Below, one piece after another: positions 32,230-43,304 of a stretch of 64,000 nt of DNA; positions within the stretch are counted from its first letter, which is position 1; each line of letters opens with the position of its first letter. Location of the stretch: NCBI RefSeq assembly GCF_963678635.1, contig NC_087064.1, positions 48,469,346 to 48,533,345 of the forward strand, read 5' to 3'. This stretch comes from Symsagittifera roscoffensis (Eukaryota > Xenacoelomorpha > Acoela > Convolutidae). The notes beneath the pieces are model-generated. The model was not told the origin of the DNA, did no database searches, and saw only the letters and a program-made list of their open reading frames with translations. The position numbers and the translations under genes were made by a program.

Positions 32230-33024
32230 TTTTTTTTGTCTTTGATTTCTTGAAAACATCGTCTAATTATATAATAACCTTTTTACTGAGAATGAGTGGT
32301 CAAAAAATTTTACTCATAATGCTGAGAATGCTGCTGGTCCTATGGATATTCCTTAGAAGAGTCTATTATATTCGTATTGTTGGTTTCCAATAACGAAATG
32401 CGTTAAACGTCGTGATTGTTTATCTAATGGCATTTGGTTGTATGCATTGTTCTTGTCAGCTGTTGTGAAGTATTTTCCGTTTATTTTTGACGGAAACTAC
32501 TTGAATTGGTTCTATGGGCCAATTACAATTAGATTCATCAATGAATGAATTGAGTTATCTTGCTTCTTAAACGATTTTTAATGATTCTCTTTAGCTAAAA
32601 TAATAACGCGATTTATGAAGGTGTTTCCTTCTGGTAGTTCTCCTTTATTTACTGGGGAAATAACTTCATAGTGTTCTAGTATGTCTAGTAATCTATTGAC
32701 TTTACCTTGTAAGTGAAATGGGACGTTACTTGCTCGTTGCTTTTTGGAAATTACGTCATGTTTCAGAGGTAGGTGTAGTGTTGAAATTACTTTTCTAACA
32801 TCAATTTTAGATGTGGTGTGAACTTTTGTGTATTTTAGTAGCAATTCGACTAATTGTTCAAATTCTTTTTTTGTAATTTGAGAGTAATGGAAATTGAACA
32901 TTTTAAGGAATTTTTGTTGTTCAGTGGTATACTTTGATATCTGAAATGTTGGTTTAAAATAGGGTAAAATAGTCTGTAATAAGGAATATTTTGTAAAAAG
33001 AGTCTGTGTTTCGTTTTTTATCAC
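32230..33024 (-). pseudogene. Element A reverse transcriptase, broken at active site
   Basis: The fingers region forms a 148-codon frame (32578-33024) with LLDILEHYEVISPVNKGELP, the entry to RT. Palm motifs follow in broken frames. At the YxDD active site the Tyr codon is TAA (32267-32269, minus strand), followed by LDDVF. Element B has YLDD there. The enzyme cannot be made from this copy. Confidence 0.72.
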
Positions 33025-33157
33025 TTATTAATTGATAATTCTTCAATAAGAATTGTTGATTGACATATAACTAATAATTTCAAAATATTACTCTGTATGC
33101 TATTTCTATTGTGGGAGAAATTGTTGCATTTGTTTCAGAATAACATAAAATCCCATA

Positions 33158-33448
33158 TCATAAATGTAATAAAATTTTATCTGAGTTTGTAATTTTCGTG
33201 TATTTGATGGATGAGATTGTTACTCGGAAAAATTTATGAATTGACTTGAATTCAAGGTCTGACTTATATAGTCGTTGTTTGTTCTGTTTCATGTTATATT
33301 GATAGACTTGACTTAGTGAAAAGTTATATACATATCCTGCTAATAGTTTCAGGTGTTTTCGTTCTTGGTTATATATAGGGTAGAATTCGGAGAAAAATGG
33401 CGGATGTTTATTTAGTCTTCGAAAGAATGTAAGTGATGAAATTTTCAT
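33158..33448 (-). pseudogene. Element A protease-RT linker
   Basis: A 96-codon frame with SLTFFRRLNKHPPFFSEFYP, matched in element B at 56565-56640. It lies between protease and RT. No enzyme motif was seen. Confidence 0.5.
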
Positions 33449-33599
33449 TCTTGTATATTTGTCTTTTGTATGTATTTTGCTGTTTGAAATAAAAATAGTG
33501 GGAATATATTTAGTAATAATTGGTATTCCAACAATATTGTATTTGATATCTGTGAGGTAGAATGTTTGATTGAATGGTTAGGTTTAAAGGTTGTTCCAT

Positions 33600-33800
33600 T
33601 GTTCGAGTGGGATAAAGGAATAATTGGAGTTTTTCAAAATTAGTTAAACCTGATCCTTGTGCTGTAGCTAATATGCTTGAGGTCTTAGATGGTATTAACT
33701 TTGGATGTAAAGTTTGTATTTCTTTCCATGTGGGAATATATATTAAATTTGACTCTGCCTCTGAGTCTAATAAAAAACCAATTTCGAGGTCTGGTGATTG
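33600..33800 (-). pseudogene. Element A aspartic protease, active site altered
   Basis: The sequence before and after the active-site strand matches B (DLEIGFLLDS.AESN), but DSG reads DSE (33752-33766). The catalytic Gly is replaced by Glu, so the protease would be inactive. Confidence 0.55.
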
Positions 33801-34199
33801 AAAATCTTAACTTTTTGGACTTTCTAAGAGAAGTGGGGTTGTCCAATTTTTTCTTTGGGTTTTTTTATTTTATTTGACGTTTTCTGATATATATTGTTTG
33901 TGCTTTAACTTCTTTTAAGTTCTTGTTCAGTATTATCAGTTGTCTTTTGAATATTATCAGGGTTTTGGAAATGGTTATTTTTGTTTTGGTAATAATTAGA
34001 TTCTAATGGTGTTTCGTATTCATTTTCAATCTGAAGCATGTTTTTTGAAAGCATATTTTCTGTTTCGCTCTCATCGTCTGTGGATTCGCAAATTACATGA
34101 TTTAGTTGTTATTCTGTGGTTTCTGTGTTATCAACACCGGGAGGGTCTGATTGAGTTTTTTCAGTTGATATTCTTGGTTCTTTTTTCTTTGACGTTTAG

Positions 34200-34745
34200 G
34201 TGTACTACTTTTATAGTTTTATTGTGAAATCTGATTTTGTGTAATATTTCTGTGCGGTGACTGAAAAAATTTTTTTTGTCGATTTGGATAATTTGAATTT
34301 CTATTTTGAAAATTTTTACGTGATCTATTGTGATAACTATTGAAATTTAATCTATTGTCTGAATAGTTTCGTGATTTGTTACTTTGGTATTGTCTGTTCC
34401 TACTGTTTGAATAGTTTCTGTATCTATTGTATAATGACTTTCTAGAACGATCATTTGAATAATATATGTTTCGGGGATTTGAGTTTGAACGATTTCTGTT
34501 ATAATTTGAGTAAATGCTTCTGTTTGAGTTTGATCTTGAACAGTTATTTCGATATTGATTGTTTTGACTGTTTGATCAACTATATCTATTTTGTGAGATT
34601 TTTCACGATAGTTATATCTGTAAGGTGATTGTTGTCTAGAGGCATTCTAATTATCAATAAATGGTTTTCCTGAACTGCTATTACTGTAAATGGTTTTATT
34701 TGGATCTCTGTGTTTTTGTGATTTGTTCTGATTATCTTGTTGTTT
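34200..34745 (-). pseudogene. Element A Arg/Asn/Ser-rich tract after the zinc knuckle
   Basis: Low-complexity sequence whose best frame alternates Arg, Asn, Ser and Tyr, as in B at 55113-55800. The reading frame shifts several times in A. An RS-like tract next to a nucleocapsid knuckle suggests an RNA-binding, intrinsically disordered extension. Confidence 0.45.
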
Positions 34746-34750
34746 TTGTC

Positions 34751-35119
34751 TACATTCAGCAATGCTGTGTCCGTTTCTACGACAAAAGTTACACCAAATA
34801 TACGGAATGATGGTTTGGCTTTAAAATTTGTCTTTTTCTTGTAGATATTTATTATTTGAGTGATTTTTTTTAGCTAGTTCAGAGTCAGAGTCATGAATAT
34901 TATTTTTTTGTGAACTCGTTGTTTGGTTATTATTTACATTTGTAATTTGAAAATTTCTGTTTCTTCCAATTTCATAGTAATTTCAGCTTGTTCTAGTTTA
35001 TCTACTACTCTTCTGAAGTCTACATCGGGTTCTCGAGTTGAAGATGGATGTGATGCCCCCTTTTTTATTGCTATTTTCCGTAATTGAGATGTTAGAGTCA
35101 TCATTACAGTTTTTGTCAT
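34751..35119 (-). pseudogene. Element A Gag coiled segment and intact CCHC zinc knuckle
   Basis: A helical Glu/Leu-rich stretch (VDKLEQAEITMKLEETEIF) precedes WCNFCRRNGHSIAECR, a perfect CX2CX4HX4C knuckle at about 34751-34793. In B the same knuckle is interrupted by TAG. The knuckle binds the genomic RNA in retroelement particles. Confidence 0.7.
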
Positions 35120-35182
35120 TTTTGTTTTCTTATAACATGCGTATTAGGGGAATATGCTTTTCTCCTACTAGTGTTTCAAGTC

Positions 35183-35668
35183 TTACTGCAAGTTGTTTAA
35201 TTGTTTTGTTTGGGATTCTACGAATTTCTTTGCATAAGACTCTTTGGTGTTGTTTGTTTCTTTCAGAATCGAAAATTCTTGTGTGAATCTTTTCCAATCT
35301 GATTTAATATCTATAGGTAAAACTGAAAACCATTTTTGGGCTGCGCCATCAAGTGTGGTTTGGATTAGAGCTGTGCGTCTATTCATCCAATTTTGATGAA
35401 GTGGTGTATATACTGGTTCAGGTTCTATATTTAAAATCAAATTGGCTGTGAATGCTTTTAAATTATCTTCTACTGAGTATTCGGGATCTGTTCCTGTGAA
35501 TACTCTTAGTGGCTTATTTGAAGATATAAAGGATCCACCCATAAAGTAAGGACTCATAGTCATTTGTAGTGATTCAGCGGCATTTGGTATTTTAGAAAAA
35601 CTTTTAAATTGGGTTTTTGTTTTTTTGTGTAGTTGTAGATAATACGGTAATGGGATTTCATTGTGCAT
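35183..35668 (-). CDS. Element A Gag capsid domain
   Basis: A 161-codon open frame with VFTGTDPEYSVEDNL, NWMNRRTALIQTTLDGAAQ and KWFSVLPIDIKSDWKRF. This is the W..R..L...L.G.A..W pattern of the Ty3/gypsy Gag capsid (Retrotrans_gag family). B has the same domain at 54112-54648 with few changes. The upstream start is not clear because the preceding Gln/Asn-rich frame is broken. Confidence 0.75.
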   Translation of the reverse strand: MHNEIPLPYYLQLHKKTKTQFKSFSKIPNAAESLQMTMSPYFMGGSFISSNKPLRVFTGTDPEYSVEDNLKAFTANLILNIEPEPVYTPLHQNWMNRRTALIQTTLDGAAQKWFSVLPIDIKSDWKRFTQEFSILKETNNTKESYAKKFVESQTKQLNNLQ

Positions 35669-35693
35669 TTGAGTTGGTTGGTAATTTGTGTAC

Positions 35694-36336
35694 TTACTGG
35701 GTTTTGTGATTGAAAACTGTTATTGTATGACATTGCGTGATATGTCTTGTTTGTCTCTGTTCGTTTCGTGTATATGGTTCGAAAAGATCTTGTTGATAGA
35801 AAGGATCTGGCTGATCAATGTTAAAATTATTGTTTTGCTGATTTGTAATGAATCGTTGTTGATTTTGATGATAGTATTCTTCGTCTTTTGAGTAATGTGG
35901 TTGATTCCTAATATGGTGTTTTTTTGTTATGTTTTTATTTTGTTGAAAAAATGGATAATTTTCGCAACGGTCTAGTGTAGCTTCTGGTTGATCATTAAAA
36001 GTTACTGATTGAGAAGTTTGTTGTGGTATATTTTGATTTTGTGATTGTGTTTGATTTTGACTACTCATATTGGGGGATTTTGTTGTTTTGAATTTTGCAA
36101 AAAAAATCATAACTATGATCTGACAAGTTGTTTCTATTTGACGTCTTTTGCTTATTTGTTTGTCTTGATGTTGTTACTGGTTTAAATGTTTGATAGTCCA
36201 ATTGTGAATATTTTGGAATAACTGAAGGTTTTTTTGTCGATTGTATATTTGTTTGTGGAAATGCTGTGTTTTTTTTTCTTGGAGTTGTAAGTGAAGGGCG
36301 AATAGGGGAAGTGCTTTGTTGCGTTGTTGTTGGCAT
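35694..36336 (-). pseudogene. Element A Gag N-terminal Gln/Asn/Thr-rich region
   Basis: Two overlapping frames (36061-36336 and 35694-36110) carry VIPKYSQLDYQTFKPVT and ENYPFFQQNKN, matched in B at 53626-53940. The composition is strongly polar and probably disordered. They lie just before the capsid domain. Confidence 0.5.
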
Positions 36337-36348
36337 CTATTTCTTCAT

Positions 36349-36633
36349 TTACGACATGTGATGGAGTTTGAATACTTGTTGTGTAAAAATTTTTGTTCCG
36401 TTTAAATTTTCTTGATTATTAAATGTAAAATTTAAACTATTGTTTCCTGTTCTGTCGGTGAATAGTGAATTGAAGTTTATAAGTGTTGCAGCAAAAGTTA
36501 GTGGAAGTATCCTAACATCATCTCCAATGATGAAAACTGTGGTAATTGTTTGACTTGATACATGAGTTGCTATATAAACAAATAATGGATGAGACCATTC
36601 AGGGTCCCAAACAAAATCTGTTTCATCTGCCAA
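36349..36633 (-). CDS. Element A N-terminal gag-region ORF
   Basis: A 94-codon frame with FVWDPEWSHPLF, SSQTITTVFI and NLNGTKIFTQQ, matched in B at 53240-53500. The domain is not recognised. It is conserved between copies, so it is coding in the parent element, probably part of a matrix-like N-terminus. Confidence 0.5.
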   Translation of the reverse strand: MADETDFVWDPEWSHPLFVYIATHVSSQTITTVFIIGDDVRILPLTFAATLINFNSLFTDRTGNNSLNFTFNNQENLNGTKIFTQQVFKLHHMS

Positions 36634-36989
36634 TATAGTTCCGTCATCTGAATTTTGTGGTCAAAAACTTTTTCTTGCTAGTGATATAAGATCAATTTTC
36701 AGGACAAAACAATCAATTATAAACCATGCTGCTATCTTTTGTAGATCGTGTTTAATTTTTTGTGATATATCATTATTAGTGAGGTTTTCACGGATTGTAT
36801 TTAAAACTTTTGAGAAAATACTTATTTCTTACTTTACAACTATATGTCGGGATGTTTGAGTTGGTGAGTCACCCTGGGCTTCTCTTAATTCTAGTATTGA
36901 TAGATAGCTATAAATGATTGAAAATATATCGTTCGTGAACTTTGAACTTGCTCGTTGTGAATTTTGGTTTTGTATATTTTTTTATATAA

Positions 36990-37320
36990 CATGTAAAATT
37001 TTTTGAGAATTCTATATCTATATTGTCTGTTTGTATTTGGTGTTTTATGTGATTTGGTTTTGGTGATGCAATTTCGATTATAAATATACCATAATTTGAT
37101 GTGATTTTACATATATCAATGAGATAGTGGTGAAGGATTTGTCGGTTTAGTTTTACTTCATGAAATTTTTGTCTACATGTGCAATTTCTTTTTCAAATAG
37201 ATTTGAAATTAAGTTGTAACAAAACTGTACTTGTCCTCGGGAGGGATCATTTTGTGGTTTTAAGAAAATTGGGAGTATCGTGTTATCTTCGAATTTTTTG
37301 TTGTACTCGATCATGTTTTA
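36990..37320 (-). pseudogene. Element A remnant of the first ORF
   Basis: Frames here contain RGQVQFCYNLIS and LFEKEIAHVDK, matching the B ORF at 52545-52970 (RGQTQFCHNLIA). The remainder is frameshifted. Function unknown. Confidence 0.4.
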
Positions 37321-38298
37321 CAATGTAAAACTGTTAGTATGTAACATCCAATATGTCGTATTGGTTGATTCCAATTTCTTAGACGTATTGGTTTGTTAAT
37401 ATATGTCTTTTTTATTTTGCGTTTTCCTTTTATTGATAATGGTGTTGTGGCTTCTGAGTCGGAAAAATATATTTGGTCGTCGATCGGTTTGCTTTTTTTT
37501 GAATTTTTTAAATCTTGAAGTTCCTGTATCGTGTTTGTGTCTGATTCTGAGACTGCGTTTTTTCGTTTTGAAAATCGTTTTCTGATAATTAGTTTTTGTT
37601 TTGTTATAATGTCTTTTTTCGTGTTTGTCTCTTTGATCTAATATATTTTACTGTTTGCCTGTGTGGTGTGATTACAAAGTCGTATCTTTCGTTTTTAATT
37701 AACCAATTATGGAATACGATTATTTGTTTGTTACCTAGATTATCTCTTGACATCGGGTTTAGGAGGATGATGGATGCAATAGAGGAATTAGAGGTTTTTA
37801 ATTTCTTAAACTGTTAGTGCTTACGCGTTTTGTGTGGTTACTTTATCTTGGGGAACAGATTGTCGTGGTTAGATGGGTTGGAGAGAGAGTAATATATCAA
37901 TTCGTGAGAACGATTTTATTACTTTCTCTTGAGTAAGTTCTAATTTAAGATACATTTACCTAGTCTTACTTAGGGGTTTTCTTTGTGATCAAGGTTTGGA
38001 GAATAGTAAATCAATCCACAAGGTTCAGGCATAATTAGAACGCGAGTAAATCGTTAGATACTATTTTATGGCTTACTAAGTTTAAGTGTTTTAACCTGGG
38101 TCATCTAAGAGGAAGGGATCAAGTGAAGGATGAGAAACCGAAGTTTTTCACTGTTTATCTGAATTAAAATGGTTAGTTCTTTCAAAAATTTCTCTTAGTA
38201 GTGGGTCGCTGATAAGGGTTGGGTGGTGAATCGACGTTTGAGGTCGTTAGACACTTTGAAAACGTGGAAAGTGCAGAACAAAAGTGTTCTGTTTATTC

Positions 38299-38376
38299 CA
38301 AAGGAAGCCTTGATGATCAGAAGATAAAGAAATTTAACTTAAAGGATTTCAAAGATCGAAGGAAAGCCTTGATGAT
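38299..38376 (-). other. Element A leader hairpin pair
   Basis: Two copies of a GATCATCAAGG-containing motif, about 57 bp apart, can fold with AAGG pairing CCTT; the copy at 38353-38376 is also closed by GATC at both ends. Element B has the same pair at 51482-51582. The position between the primer site and gag is where packaging or dimerisation signals sit in retroelements. Confidence 0.5.
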
Positions 38377-39050
38377 CTGTTATTTAAGTTAAGATAACTT
38401 AAAGGAAAACTAGGATAAGCCTTAATAAGATTTAATGTAAAAGTTTAAGTTTAAAATGTTTAAGACTAGAGTTAAGATGATAGTAGTATTTTGTAATTTG
38501 CTGTTATTTTTAGTTGATAAAGCTAGGGTGATGTGTATAGATTATTAAAACTAACAATTATTTTTTTTATATTAACTACTTTTTGTATTTTTATTCAATA
38601 AATTATCTTATCCAAAATGTTTAAATTTCTTGCAGTTTTTTTGGAGAGAACAACTTGTGTTGTTTTTATCAGTCGTTATTGTATAAATGGTAGGTTTAGC
38701 ACCATCAAGGTTACTGAAAGATTTCTCCCAATTTCTTGTCAGCAAATGAAAATTTGAATTTACTGCGGCAAATTTTCTAAATACATAGGTTTGTTCCGGT
38801 TTCGGTCATACTATCATGAAGTCAATCGGTAGATTTCTTCCTAATCGTAGATCGTGCCTTGTCTTTGGTCTTCTCGCAATACCTGGTATTTCTCTTATTG
38901 TTTGGAAAATTGGTGGAGATCTATCGAGTCGTAGAGACAATTCTAATAAATTTTTTATTCCGTCGAACATTTTTGCAATTTTGCAATTGTCTAATTCTAA
39001 AACCTACTTTTTCTAAATCTAAGTTAGTTAAAGTCTTAATCGAGAGTTTT

Positions 39051-39060
39051 GGTCGCACCA
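39051..39060 (-). promoter_or_regulatory. Element A primer-binding site candidate
   Basis: On the minus strand TGGTGCGACC lies two bases after the LTR end TAACTCA. The complement ends in CCA as a tRNA 3' end must. B has the same sequence in the same place. I cannot name the tRNA with confidence. Confidence 0.5.
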
Positions 39061-39062
39061 GA

Positions 39063-39454
39063 TGAGTTAGCTACTTGTGACTGTACTCATAGAGTAATTT
39101 CAGATAAGGTACACCATCTGTTTGTCACGTTATCTTATTTTCGGCCAGATAGATTCGAGCAACTTCTTAGTCTAATACCAATCTTAATCTTACTCTTATA
39201 TCTCCTAGTCTCAGTAGATCTAGTGTATACTGGTTTATGCGTGTTAGTTTCCAGAAGGAGAACAACTGTATTCTATTCTTAATTCAAATTGCTCTGGTGC
39301 TGAAACTACAAGTAGTTTCAGCACTTACAAATAAGTGTAAATGTTGGAGATGGAATATGATTGTTTAGTTAGAAATATTCTATAGTAATAGAGTAGTAAT
39401 AGAGAATTATATTTACAAATAATTATAAATTCTACTTTAGAACTGGTTGTAACA
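39063..39454 (-). repeat. Element A 5' LTR (392 bp)
   Basis: On the minus strand it starts TGTTACAACC and ends CTAACTCA, giving the usual TG..CA ends. It carries the palindrome at 39297-39324, a second small hairpin (CACTTA/TAAGTG) beside it, and a TATA-like ATATAAGAG. It matches 20937-21269 and the LTR of element B. Confidence 0.85.
39297..39324. repeat. LTR palindrome, 13-bp perfect stem
   Basis: GTGCTGAAACTAC, two bases, then its exact complement. The 3' LTR copy (21121-21148) has one arm change giving a wobble pair. The B copy (50501-50528) has paired changes on both arms. Confidence 0.9.
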
Positions 39455-40411
39455 TTCGCCCAAATACTACACAGCGACGGAGCGTAGAAAAAGTACCTAT
39501 TAACGACTGGCAGGCGTCAGTTACCTTAATCCTACTCGTTTTTCACCGTCTCGACCTTGCCAGTTGATTTTCTGGTCTGTTTAGGGCAAAGTAAAAAGTT
39601 ACCATTTTTAGGCCATCAGTCAAACGACTTTTGATCAGCTTTCGTTTACATGCGAACACAACCACATAGCTGAGTCTCGGATCCTCAGACTACGTGATTG
39701 TCATTAAAAACACGGCTCGAACAACCTATTTTAACATATTTTTGTGTGACAGTTCTATATTAAATCCATTGGAGGTGGATTGACCCTTTCCTTTTCCTAG
39801 CTACTCATATTCTGAAATATCAAACAATAACGGTGTTAATTAAGAGATCTATGACATTTCAGTAGCTATAAAGTTAGTTTATACAGTCCCTTCACATAAA
39901 CAGTCTTTGGGGGACCAAGCCTCCGCTCCCGTAATATTCCTGAGATAACGCTCTTATCTCTTATAATTCGTGTCCCGGGAGGGTTCCGTGGTATATTTCT
40001 TCCCCCACTCAAGCCTCCTTCTCCACCAATATCTGTTAACAAGTGTCTTATCGTGCGTTGTTGCCACGATAAGAGGCTTCGTACTTTCCGTCTCTCGTAC
40101 GACTGTTTTTCACAATATCTGTCGTTGTTCTGATTTTCGTCACTTTTTGGCTCAAAATGGCCGTTTTTCGTATTTCTGAGAAATATCAACTTGAAAATCG
40201 AAATTTTAAAAATAAATATTCCAGAATATTCTGACCCTCCTTTCAAGCACTTTTTTGCTGTTAAGGCCTTTTCTCTCTGATTCGTGCTTCGTCGGAAGGT
40301 TGCACTGTGCCATCTGGCAGAATGGCACAGGTTCCAATATAGCTCATCCTTTTATTTAACAACCTTTGTCCTTATTCAAAACCATCAAGTTAGTATATTT
40401 GAAGCCAGTTA
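39455..40411. other. Intergenic stretch with hairpins, no gene seen
   Basis: Less AT-rich than its neighbours. It holds perfect inverted repeats: GAGATAA/TTATCTC (39942-39960), a 10-bp stem built on CTTATCGTG/CACGATAAG (40046-40074) and GTGCCAT/ATGGCAC (40307-40328). No signal-peptide exon for the lectin gene could be identified here. Confidence 0.4.
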
Positions 40412-40414
40412 TAA

Positions 40415-40655
40415 CAGAACTGCTTGTATCAGGGCGGAGCCAAGAATGATCCCTCTGCCCCTTAGGGTAATGGAATAGTTTTCGCTTACGGAAAAAAAAT
40501 TATTTAAGTAAATTAATTTTAAAAAATTATTCATTTTTTCAATTTTTTTTTGCAAAAATCATACCCCTCACGGTATATAAAGTACACTTTTGTATTTGGA
40601 AAAAGATTGACTATATCAATAAGCAGGCCTCAATTCAAGTTGGAGCAACAAGGAA
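40415..40655 (+). repeat. Dispersed repeat R1, partial copy
   Basis: Shares CTTGTATCAGGGCGGAGCC and the block CAAAAATCATACCCCTCACG..ATAAAGTACA with the other copies, then loses similarity just before the lectin exon. Confidence 0.65.
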
Positions 40656-40716
40656 ATAAGGAAACGATAAGGAAAAATTTTAATTCTTTTCAAGAAACTC
40701 TAAAACTTTTGTTTAG

Positions 40717-41175
40717 GTCATTCAACTTCGCAGATGTCCAACCTGGCCACAAGCTGACTGGAACGCTTGTAGTCAAAACAATAAGATCAAAACTCGTTTC
40801 CTTTGCACTCAACAATGTAACTCGGAGCCAAGCTGTCGCGCCTTCAACTTTTGCTCCCAACAACTATGTGAACTACTGCCTGATGATGCTTTCAGCGTGT
40901 CGGCCATTTTGGAGAAAAGTATTGACTGTGTATATGTCGGGATGAAAGTGTCAGATTTTCCTGATTGCAAAATGAACTTCTTTTCAGAAATAGATAGATT
41001 ACAACAATGTGAAATCTTTGGCAAGTTTGGTTTTCACTGGAGTCCTTTCGGAGAACCTGTGAAAACACCTGATATGCGTTTCAATTGGTACCAACGACGA
41101 GCGAGGGACTGCTTGACTAAAAATGGTACTTCACAGGAGTTCAACTCCAGTGCCTGCGACGGAACTCCGTATCAG
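40717..41175 (+). CDS. PAN/apple-domain exon of a lectin-like gene
   Basis: The exon follows a TTTGTTTAG acceptor and ends at CAG before GTAACT, phase 0 at both ends. It encodes about 153 residues with many Cys. The motif CTQQCNSEPSCRAFNFC followed by QQLCELL matches the PAN/apple fold (C-x3-C-x5-C-x-A-F-N). A linker with DCKMNFFSEIDRLQQCE, a QRRAR stretch and FNSSACDGTPYQ leads straight into the lectin domain exon at 49404. The product would be a secreted or surface carbohydrate- or protein-binding molecule. No start codon or signal peptide is in this exon; the upstream exon was not found. Confidence 0.7.
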
Positions 41176-42679
41176 GTAACTTTTTCTCACAAGAATGATT
41201 TATTCCGCTCGATTTTAGGTGCCACAAAGAAATCCCGTAGGGATCTAGTGTGCTATCAAGTTTTTTGAGCATGGTTTAGTTTTTAAAAAATCAAAAAATT
41301 CCTCCCTTTTGTTGAAAAATATTTTTTGGATGTTTTGGCTTAGCCAAAATAAACTATAGAGGCACCAAAATTAAGAGTGAAGAAAAATGGGCAGAAAAGT
41401 ATTCACAGTAAAATGAATTTAAAAATAAACAACTATCGTGCTACTCTAATCGGGCAGCTAAATTCAAACCCTCTGAATTGCTCTCATTCAATGTATGGGG
41501 CTCTCAATTGAAGTAGATTGAATATGTTTTGTGTCCCGATCCTAGTCGTTGATGTTGATGAGGAGGGGGGGGGGGGGGGTGGTTTAGTTCTTGATGAGGA
41601 GGGGAGTTAAGAAAAAATCTCCTAAGAAAAAAAAGTTAAGCAGACAAAATTTGCTCAGAGTGTTAGCAGAAGTATTATGATGCATTTGTTTTGCAGAACT
41701 TGGGAGCAAATTTTTACCCCGAAAATGGATCATAATACGCCAAATCTACATCATCGATCACTGACATAAATCATTCAAGTTGAGCCTCTTACGTAGCCCA
41801 ACACTATCCGATAAACTGCGCAGATTGTTTTAAAAGCAAAATTGATGTTTTGTACACTAAACACAACTTTTTTGTATATCAAACAAAAATAAAAAAAAGT
41901 TTATACAGAATTTTGCAGATTATACCCTTCTTAAAGTTTGTTGGGAACGTAAGAGGCTCACTTTGATATGTTTTTGCGACTAGGTAGATTTGGCGTTATT
42001 TTTGAATAAATAAAAAAGCAAAAAACTACCACTTTTGGGGGGAAATTTTGAGCCCAAATTTCGCAGAACAATTTGCAACATATTAAAAAATCTATTTTAT
42101 GTGACTGCTGAAAAATTAGAATAAGCAGCCCATAAATCATGAAAAACATCGTAGTTGGCAAAAACAGCCTGCGCTGCAGTTAAACTCGTCATGGCCGTAA
42201 GCCAAAGTTGGTAGTGCTGCATTTGAATACGGATTTCATGAAAATCATTCAGAGTAGAAAGTACAAAAAATGTGCGGCTAAGCGGTTCAAAACCGCTCAA
42301 AATGACTAGTTTTTATCCAACGTATCTTAATTTCAGATAAATTTTTGCGATTTTCAAGCAGGTTTCTTTTTAAGAATTATTTGTTTTTCTTCTCTCGAAA
42401 GTCTTTTTTTTTGCTCAAATGTTGTCTTTGTTGAATTTCGTTAAGCTCATTAAGATAAAGTCAAACTATTTTAAACAAAATTATTGCAAAACCGTGGATA
42501 TTCAGACTCTACTGTTGTTAGGCTGATAATATCAATTTTACGCTGAAAATTTGAGTCGTAAATGAAATTAATAAGAACAATTAGCTTGCCTCAGTTCAAT
42601 TTGAAAAGAATTTGCAGTGCCGGATAAGTTGCCACACCTAAATAAATCGCATTACACTTTCAAGATCAAAGTAAACAAG
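41176..42679. other. Lectin intron, 5' part
   Basis: AT-rich, with a run of about 17 G near 41563-41579 next to a GATGAGGAGGGG phrase that appears twice. No gene seen. Confidence 0.5.
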
Positions 42680-43135
42680 ATTACTCGTATCAAGGCAGAG
42701 CCAGGAATGTTCCGATTGCCTTTCAATTTCAGTGGAGCAAAATGAATAAAATAATTGATGAAATTAAAAAAAAACTGTAAGAATTTATATTTCTTTTTGT
42801 ATCTTTTTTTTACAAATCATCCCCAACGCGCTATGCAAAAAACATGTTAAGTACAAAGTGATATTTTTTGCATATGGAAAAACTTTAAATAGAAAATGAG
42901 CGTGCCTCATTTCGATTCGGAACAATTACTAATATGGATTATTTTTCCGCTCACGCATTTATGGCATGAAATATATCGCGCGTTAATTATCCCAAAAAAA
43001 CCAAAGTAGCAATTTTCAGACCCCTGTAACATTATGAAAGAACTCAATGATAAAAAATATTTTTTTCGAGATTGTGCTCAGTACAACAATATCTTTCAGA
43101 TGATGCAAAAAAATCTGTCAAAAAGGTTTAGTTAA
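42680..43135 (+). repeat. Dispersed repeat R1, copy in lectin intron
   Basis: Runs from CTCGTATCAAGGCAGAGCC through AAGTACAAAGTGATA, the CTCACGCATTTATGGCATG block and TATCGCGCGTTAATTATCC to AAAAAGG. Same order as 19963-20420. Confidence 0.72.
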
Positions 43136-43304
43136 GAAGTTATCAAAATAAAAAAATCACTCAAGCTTAAAAGTTCCGCGTTCCCTTTGAAAAATTTCTC
43201 CGAATGTATTCTAGTTTCTATTGAGTAATTTAAAACAAAACAAACGATTAAGTTTTCAAAACAAAAATAAGCGAAAAAAGTTTGATTTTTTTGAGTTTGT
43301 TTTT

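Larger units (their letters stand above)
20937..39454 (-). mobile_element. Element A: giant (18.5-kb) Ty3/gypsy-like LTR retroelement
   Basis: LTRs at 39063-39454 (5') and 20937-21269 (3', shortened) enclose about 17.8 kb. The internal order on the minus strand is: leader with paired hairpins, N-terminal gag ORFs, capsid, CCHC zinc knuckle, Arg/Asn/Ser-rich tract, protease, RT, RNase H, integrase, a small hydrophobic ORF, then a long third ORF and further unassigned ORFs. Every piece from leader to third ORF has a homologous counterpart in element B. The copy is defective: the RT active-site Tyr codon is TAA, the protease DSG is DSE, the start codon of the third ORF is lost, and many frames are broken. 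Typical Ty3/gypsy elements are 5-9 kb, so the length is unusual. Confidence 0.88.

Noticed and set aside
38816-39065. Plus-strand ORFs of 66 and 68 codons next to the element A LTR
   Set aside because: They run antisense to the leader of element A and have no counterpart kept open in element B.
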